From the NCBI GenBank assembly GCA_012797725.1, contig JAAZON010000029.1:1-11550 (forward strand): a DNA stretch of 11,550 nt, written 5' to 3'. Positions 7,363-11,550 of the stretch are shown in pieces. The DNA comes from SAR324 cluster bacterium (GTDB lineage Bacteria; Bdellovibrionota; UBA2361; JAAZON01). The notes beneath the pieces were generated by a model. That model was given only the letters and a program-made list of their open reading frames with translations, ran no database searches and was not told the DNA's origin. Position 1 is the first letter of the stretch, and each line of letters opens with the position of its first letter. The position numbers and the translations under genes are program-made.

Positions 7363-7402
7363 CCGACGTGCTTAGACCTTCTGTATAAAATCTCGGCTTT
7401 TT
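7361..7402 (+). terminator. Possible terminator after the higA remnant
   Basis: AGCCGA (7361-7366) can pair with TCGGCT (7393-7398), which is followed by a short T run on the plus strand. The 26-base loop is long and the stem only 6 base pairs, so this is weak. It lies between the remnant and the convergent gene ending at 7402. Confidence 0.22.
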
Positions 7403-8559
7403 CAACTCCGATCAGGGTTGCCATAACCTATAGAAAGGTCTTTAGCAAGATTGTGATCACTCGTTCGTTTGTATCCAAGCCCAAGTGCTAAGTGGTCGTA
7501 TAGGGATTCTGCCTCTTCTATCGTCAAATGAGGAAAAGATGCAAATTCATTTTCCCTGGTCCACATATTATCCCTCCCTCGCTGTATTACAACACGTTTA
7601 AAACCCCAAGCCCGTGCTTGTTGCTCAAGCATTTTTATCAGCAATTCCTTTCCTTTGACTGTAGCAAGTCCTCTTGCATGACTTCTCCCGATTGGCTCGA
7701 TTCCAGAAAGTTTATCTGGGCTGTCTTTTGGATATATCCAACCTCTGATTCCCTGAATTTGAGGGATGAAAAGCTCAGTGGGACTCGATGCGTAAAATCC
7801 TATTACCGCTTGGGGCTCTTGCTTGTATAAAAGCAAGAAGCCGCAAGGAGCCTCTAAGAAAATTGAAAATCTTTTCTCTCCGAAGTTCGATGGGAAACGC
7901 TTAGCAGCCCAATCCCCTAACACAGCCTCAAGCTTTAGCCCACTTTTCAGAAATACTGGAAGTACGTCGTATGATGCCAGCCGATTCAAAGATAACGGCT
8001 CGTCTACACATCTGTATTCTTGCAATAGTTCAAAAAGATTTTCGCTATTATTGCTACCCTTTTTTATTTTCTCATAACAATCCATGTTTATTAATGCAGT
8101 TTCACAAAGCTTGCGTTTATCCTTTGCTTTATTGGCAAGAGCCACACTAAGTCCTATTGCTGCTTTGTCAAACCCCACTGACTCCAGATATGTCTGCCCC
8201 TCCTCACAAAGTTGCGTATCGCTGTCATTATTACACAGACTCCATAATACCAATTCTTTAAAGGAATTACTGTGGTATTCCGAGATTCGCTGACCCTTCA
8301 ATAAGCTAGAAGCAAACAACGACACAGAGGAAAGCATTCTAATCTTTTCATTAGCTCCAAGAAGCCGCTGTCTATATGACCATTCGTCTAGAGATTTACA
8401 GTCAGTTGAAACATTTTCTAGGTTGTCCAAACCATTTAAAATTTCACCATTCAACAGCTCTCGTCTCACCGATTGCGAGAGTATAGAATTCAAAAGCTCA
8501 ATTGGATTAGCGCAAGCACATCGATCTCGACAAGTGGAACTTAACAAAGCCTCAAACAT
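7402..8559 (-). CDS. Unrecognised protein with a GNAT-like C-terminal domain
   Basis: I do not recognise a named family. The chosen ATG at 8559 gives 385 residues; the frame is open to a TTG at 8646 (414 residues), but that adds a Cys/Lys-rich stretch with no ribosome-binding site. The ATG also has only a weak upstream GTGG. The N-terminal two-thirds is mostly helical, with many Cys (for example CRDRCAC near the start) but no zinc-finger spacing I trust. The last 130 residues look like a GNAT acyltransferase fold: a strand pair FLLLYKQEPQAVIGFYAS, then IPQIQGIRG, a helix KGKELLIKMLEQQARAWG, the strand FKRVVIQRGRDNMW, and the closing LYDHLALGLGYKRT. A classic acetyl-CoA loop (Q/RxxGxG/A) is not clear, so catalysis is uncertain. 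It stands alone between gaps, convergent with the higA remnant, which suggests accessory DNA. No toxin, defence or export function can be assigned. Confidence 0.75.
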   Translation of the reverse strand: MFEALLSSTCRDRCACANPIELLNSILSQSVRRELLNGEILNGLDNLENVSTDCKSLDEWSYRQRLLGANEKIRMLSSVSLFASSLLKGQRISEYHSNSFKELVLWSLCNNDSDTQLCEEGQTYLESVGFDKAAIGLSVALANKAKDKRKLCETALINMDCYEKIKKGSNNSENLFELLQEYRCVDEPLSLNRLASYDVLPVFLKSGLKLEAVLGDWAAKRFPSNFGEKRFSIFLEAPCGFLLLYKQEPQAVIGFYASSPTELFIPQIQGIRGWIYPKDSPDKLSGIEPIGRSHARGLATVKGKELLIKMLEQQARAWGFKRVVIQRGRDNMWTRENEFASFPHLTIEEAESLYDHLALGLGYKRTSDHNLAKDLSIGYGNPDRS

Positions 8560-8883
8560 CAAACACCACAAATAGATTAGTTTAAGACGACAAATAGTGA
8601 TTTTACATTTTCTGGGAGAGCTACTCAAATAACCCAAGGATTTCAAGAATGAGCAAAAACCCGACTGGAAAAAAGCCTTTTATATCGATTACTAGTGCAC
8701 CGTTCAGAAAATATTTTAACCAAAACGACTGGTCGGCCGCTTAAGTCTTGCCTTTCCGCACACATAGACTGACCTTATTATTTGGCTCCCTTCAGGCTTG
8801 CGCGACGAAGCCTCGGCGAAGTCATGTCGCAAATGCGGTTAAGTAATGATGGTCGAGAGTCAAAAAAATTATTGAAAGCGGCA
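8560..8883. other. 324-base intergenic stretch
   Basis: No gene is supported here. On the minus strand TATAAA near 8677-8682 could be a -10 for the unrecognised gene below it, but no good -35 accompanies it. CGACTGG occurs twice (8662-8668, 8726-8732). A short GC-rich repeat-like block lies at 8802-8830 and is listed separately. A run of seven A's (seven T's when read from the YheU gene) lies at 8863-8869, about 15 bases beyond that gene's stop, with no strong stem before it. Confidence 0.4.
8802..8830. repeat. Short GC-rich repeat-like block
   Basis: GCGAC (8802-8806) and GTCGC (8826-8830) form inverted arms. Inside are two near-identical heptamers, GACGAAG (8804-8810) and GGCGAAG, and the small dyad GCC-TC-GGC. 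The block is markedly more GC-rich than its surroundings and looks like a copy of a dispersed intergenic repeat. Only one copy is in the window, so this is a guess from composition and form. Confidence 0.3.
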
Positions 8884-9120
8884 TTAGTATTTTCTCAATA
8901 AGTCAAAAGTCTCATCTTCCTCATTAAAAACAATACGAAGTTTGCCCTCTTTCAGTTGTTTTCTCACCTGTGAGACTTTTTCCTCAAGAGTATATTCGTC
9001 ATGTCCATAATCCGTGCCTTCGCGTAGCACAAATTCCTCAAGCATAGCTTTTAAAATTTCGGGGCTAAGCATCTCCGGCGGAATTTCAATACCTCTGACG
9101 GGGGCATTTTCTTTCTTCAT
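8884..9120 (-). CDS. yheU: YheU-family (UPF0270) small protein
   Basis: A 78-residue protein matching YheU of gammaproteobacteria closely: IPPEMLSPEILKAMLEEF, then FVLREGTDYG, the acidic segment HDEYTLEEKVSQVRKQL, and a C-terminal strand region LRIVFNEEDETFDLL. A leading extension of about 12 residues (MKKENAPVRGIE) is added. The family is small, soluble and of unknown function. Its ATG overlaps the TGA of the upstream helicase gene as ATGA (9117-9120), so translation is probably coupled and the two are on one transcript. The link may be positional only, since YheU is not known to act with helicases. The match is the best single hint in the window to a proteobacterial-type lineage. Confidence 0.88.
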   Translation of the reverse strand: MKKENAPVRGIEIPPEMLSPEILKAMLEEFVLREGTDYGHDEYTLEEKVSQVRKQLKEGKLRIVFNEEDETFDLLRKY

Positions 9121-11550
9121 AAAGCGAGCTCCTCAAGCTTCCCGCTTTCAGTCCACATTATCCAACACTTCACATTGTCCCCTGAAAGTTTGAATGCTGT
9201 CTTTGCCGCTTTTTTTAACACTTCCAGCTGTTGCCTATTGATACCAAAAGCTCTTGCTCCTAAACCGCCAGGAGAAAGAGTATCGACTTTAAAAACATAC
9301 AAATCCACCAACTCAATTTTATCATCTCTTATGTGCTGCACTACCCTATCAAAGCTTCCATTATAAATCTCAGAAGCATCTTTAAAGACAAAAGGATAAT
9401 TTCTTAAGACTTTCAAAGAGGCTCCGTTTTTTAAAGCTTGTGCTTCTCTAGAAAAAACATCTTGCGCCGTTTGACTTTTAAGCAACAGATGAAAAGCCTC
9501 GACCCCTTCTTTTATCAGTTTCTCTTTGCCAGTGACTTTCCGGCCCAGCGTCTCAAGCTTTTCATCGCTGGATTTAAAATCCTCCAGCCATTCAATATGG
9601 CTTAAAAAGACACGCATGATCCGATCGCGGATTTTTGCCTCTTCTGAACTTAGCACAAGTCTTTCAGAAAGTTCTTCGAACGTGCTAAGCCTAAAATCGG
9701 ATAAGTTCACATGCTGATACAATGGAGTTTTGCTTAGCTCAATTCCAACCGTTGTCTCTTTAACCTCGTCATGAGCTTTACTAACCACTTTGGGACTTTC
9801 TACTCTATATTCATCAAGGCTTTCTTTGAGATCCCCCAATTCGGCATAGAATTCTGATGGTCCTTCCACTACATCTTCACTAAGAGTTTGTCTTAGCATA
9901 GCACTGTAATTCAATTTTTTGTGGGTGTCTCGCTCTTTGCCAATCACAAAAAGCATCGACTTTGCCCTGCTAAGAGCAACGTACAATATACTCAAAGCTT
10001 CACGGCATTTTCTGGATTGATCCTCAATATACAACCTCGTTAGCTCTGGGCTTAAGCCCATGTTGCGCTTGTTGACCCCTCTGACAATTTGCTTTGGCTT
10101 TTCTGTGGGAGAATCACTAATATAAAGCAGCGAATCTGCTGCGAACCTGTACATTTCCGAATGAATAAATGGTACAACAACTATATCAAATTCAAGGCCC
10201 TTTGCTTGGTGTATGGTCATCACTCGAATTTGTTCTGCGGATGGATCCTCTACTCTGCTTGATTGTACCATACTTAGGAAATCACTTACGCGAGCTGAGC
10301 GTCTTCTTTCAAATAAGATCCCAAGTTCTACAAGTTGACTCATCCGACGTCTGTCTCTTTTTGTGCAAAATTGAGAAATTTGCTCTGATATCTTCGCCAG
10401 AACACCTCCATAACCTTCATCCAGAATCCTTTTTCTAAGACTAGCCGATAACAGAACTGCACCATCATGATCCTCAAAATCTTTGAATTTAAAAATTTCT
10501 CCAAGAGGCGAAACTGAGACATGATATCTCGCCACCTTGTCTCCAGGATGCTCGGAGAGCTTCAACAGAGAAAAAACCGCACAAAGAATCGGCGAATCAT
10601 CGAGCGCTGTTCCTCCTTCTTCGCTAGCAGCTATGCCGGCGCGCCCAAGTGCTGTGATAATATCGGCAACATCTTGATTTCTACGCACCAGGATTCCAAT
10701 TTCAGCCTTTGGAGCCTCTATTCTTAGTCTTTCTGCTAATTGAACAATCCTGTCTAAAATCAGATTTTCGGCTTCTTTCTCTGGATCCTCACAAAGGAAT
10801 TCACAACGTACATAACCTTTACTTTCCTTACGTACAGCACGATGAGGATGGAAACGCTCTTGCCATACTGACACAGCATCAGAGCGCTCTTCCAATGTCT
10901 CTAAGCCAGAAAGTGAGGAAAAAACCCGATTAATAAGTTCAATCACCGAAGCAGAACATCGATAACTTGATTCCTTTGATTCTGGAACAAGCTGCGGCCA
11001 TTTTCTTTCGAGACTGTCGAATATTTCGGCAACGCCGCCTCTCCAACCATAAATTGCCTGCTTGGTGTCTCCTACACAAAAAAACGAGTAATCTAAATCT
11101 CCCTTGGATAGAATCTCATCAACTATAGGCTCAATGACCCGCCATTCTTCATTTGAAGTATCCTGAAATTCATCCAACAGCAAGTGCGATAGTCTGCTGT
11201 CGAGACGATAATAGAGTTCATCAAGAGCGCCCGTCAGGGCTGCATCACTTAGCTTCTTCTTAACATCACTAAACGAAAGACTTTGCTTAAGCTTTCGCTG
11301 TTTTTCATACTCCACTTCAAAGTCATTCATCAACTTATATGTGGCCTCACTCTGAGCACGAAGTTTCCCAAGAATAATTGCTGATGCGTGCTTCAGAAAT
11401 AGCAAGTATAGCTTCTGAATTTCTTTCGGAATGGAAGTTCTGTTGTATTCACCTTTTCCCTCAAGAATCGATGCGGGAAGTTTGCCTTCAAGAAAGTCTT
11501 CCCATAATTCATTTTCAACTTTTCGAAGATCGTTTTCTATCGAACGCAGC
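9117..11550 (-). CDS. UvrD/RecB/AddA-type DNA helicase, C-terminal part (5' end off window)
   Basis: The frame is open to the right edge; 810 residues are visible, and Walker A (motif I) must lie upstream. Superfamily 1 helicase motifs in order (visible numbering): II LLLDEFQDTS at about 123-132, III VGDTKQAIYGWRGG at 159-172, IV SSYRCSASVIELINR near 194-208, V RVMTIHQAKGLEFDIVVVP at 442-460, VI LSILYVALSRAKSMLFVI at 519-536. This is the ATP-driven translocase of double-strand-break repair enzymes of the AddA/RecB kind. The last 110 residues resemble their nuclease domain: GSFDRV (D734) then IELVDLYVFK (D749, K754) and RQQLEVLKK. The usual DYK is disrupted by insertion of residues between D and K, and the domain seems short, so nuclease activity is doubtful. 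No AddB/RecC partner is in view; it would lie upstream. An internal TTG at 11405 is not the true start, since helicase sequence continues before it. Confidence 0.92.
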   Translation of the reverse strand, partial: LRSIENDLRKVENELWEDFLEGKLPASILEGKGEYNRTSIPKEIQKLYLLFLKHASAIILGKLRAQSEATYKLMNDFEVEYEKQRKLKQSLSFSDVKKKLSDAALTGALDELYYRLDSRLSHLLLDEFQDTSNEEWRVIEPIVDEILSKGDLDYSFFCVGDTKQAIYGWRGGVAEIFDSLERKWPQLVPESKESSYRCSASVIELINRVFSSLSGLETLEERSDAVSVWQERFHPHRAVRKESKGYVRCEFLCEDPEKEAENLILDRIVQLAERLRIEAPKAEIGILVRRNQDVADIITALGRAGIAASEEGGTALDDSPILCAVFSLLKLSEHPGDKVARYHVSVSPLGEIFKFKDFEDHDGAVLLSASLRKRILDEGYGGVLAKISEQISQFCTKRDRRRMSQLVELGILFERRRSARVSDFLSMVQSSRVEDPSAEQIRVMTIHQAKGLEFDIVVVPFIHSEMYRFAADSLLYISDSPTEKPKQIVRGVNKRNMGLSPELTRLYIEDQSRKCREALSILYVALSRAKSMLFVIGKERDTHKKLNYSAMLRQTLSEDVVEGPSEFYAELGDLKESLDEYRVESPKVVSKAHDEVKETTVGIELSKTPLYQHVNLSDFRLSTFEELSERLVLSSEEAKIRDRIMRVFLSHIEWLEDFKSSDEKLETLGRKVTGKEKLIKEGVEAFHLLLKSQTAQDVFSREAQALKNGASLKVLRNYPFVFKDASEIYNGSFDRVVQHIRDDKIELVDLYVFKVDTLSPGGLGARAFGINRQQLEVLKKAAKTAFKLSGDNVKCWIMWTESGKLEELAL

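Noticed and set aside
7452..7466. TTGTGATCAC near 7456, resembling half of a Rex site.
   Set aside because: The two half-sites lack the 6-base spacer and it lies inside a coding region far from any promoter.
8664..8685. GAAAAAAGCCTTTT as a terminator.
   Set aside because: The stem would be only A/T pairs around a GC pair, and no gene ends here in either direction.
8640..8880. Insertion-sequence end or a structured RNA in the gap, prompted by the repeated CGACTGG and the GC-rich block.
   Set aside because: I found no long terminal inverted repeat, no target-site duplication, no transposase fragment and no recognisable riboswitch core.
1..11550. CRISPR array, tRNA or rRNA gene.
   Set aside because: No regularly spaced direct repeats, and no tRNA- or rRNA-like sequence was seen in the gaps on either strand.

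Overview
This window is a bacterial chromosome segment of moderately AT-rich composition (judged by eye). All confident genes lie on the minus strand, so the text reads from high to low coordinates. The content points to an anaerobe that makes or consumes H2: a Rex-controlled, NAD-linked multimeric [FeFe]-hydrogenase operon with an iron-sulfur sensor kinase. A YheU-family (UPF0270) gene and an uncoupled RecB/AddA-type helicase hint at a proteobacterial or Desulfobacterota-like lineage. No rRNA or other phylogenetic marker is present, so the taxonomic reading is an inference.

Region 1 (11550-8884): the C-terminal part of a UvrD/RecB/AddA-type helicase that runs off the right edge. Its stop overlaps the start of a small YheU-family gene by ATGA. 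The helicase ends in a nuclease-like domain whose active site looks degenerate.

Region 2 (8883-6885): a gene-poor, accessory-looking stretch. It holds a 323-base gap with a short GC-rich repeat, an unrecognised protein of about 385 residues with a GNAT-like C-terminal domain, a frameshifted remnant of a HigA antitoxin gene on the plus strand, and the control region of the hydrogenase operon.

Region 3 (6968-1): one apparent operon, rex-hydC-hydB-hydA-sensor kinase, with gaps of 9 to 39 bases. Its promoter has a perfect TATAAT box followed at once by two abutting Rex operators, so transcription should be released when NADH/NAD+ rises. HydC (NuoE-like), HydB (NuoF-like with FMN and NADH sites plus added ferredoxin domains) and HydA (H-cluster catalytic subunit) carry the cofactor set of the trimeric, probably electron-bifurcating NAD/ferredoxin hydrogenases. 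The last gene fuses ferredoxin domains and a variant H-cluster domain to a histidine kinase, and continues off the left edge. The operon therefore seems to have two layers of control: Rex reading NADH/NAD+, and an iron-sulfur kinase that may read H2 or redox state and pass it to an unseen response regulator. No hydEFG maturation gene lies in the window.
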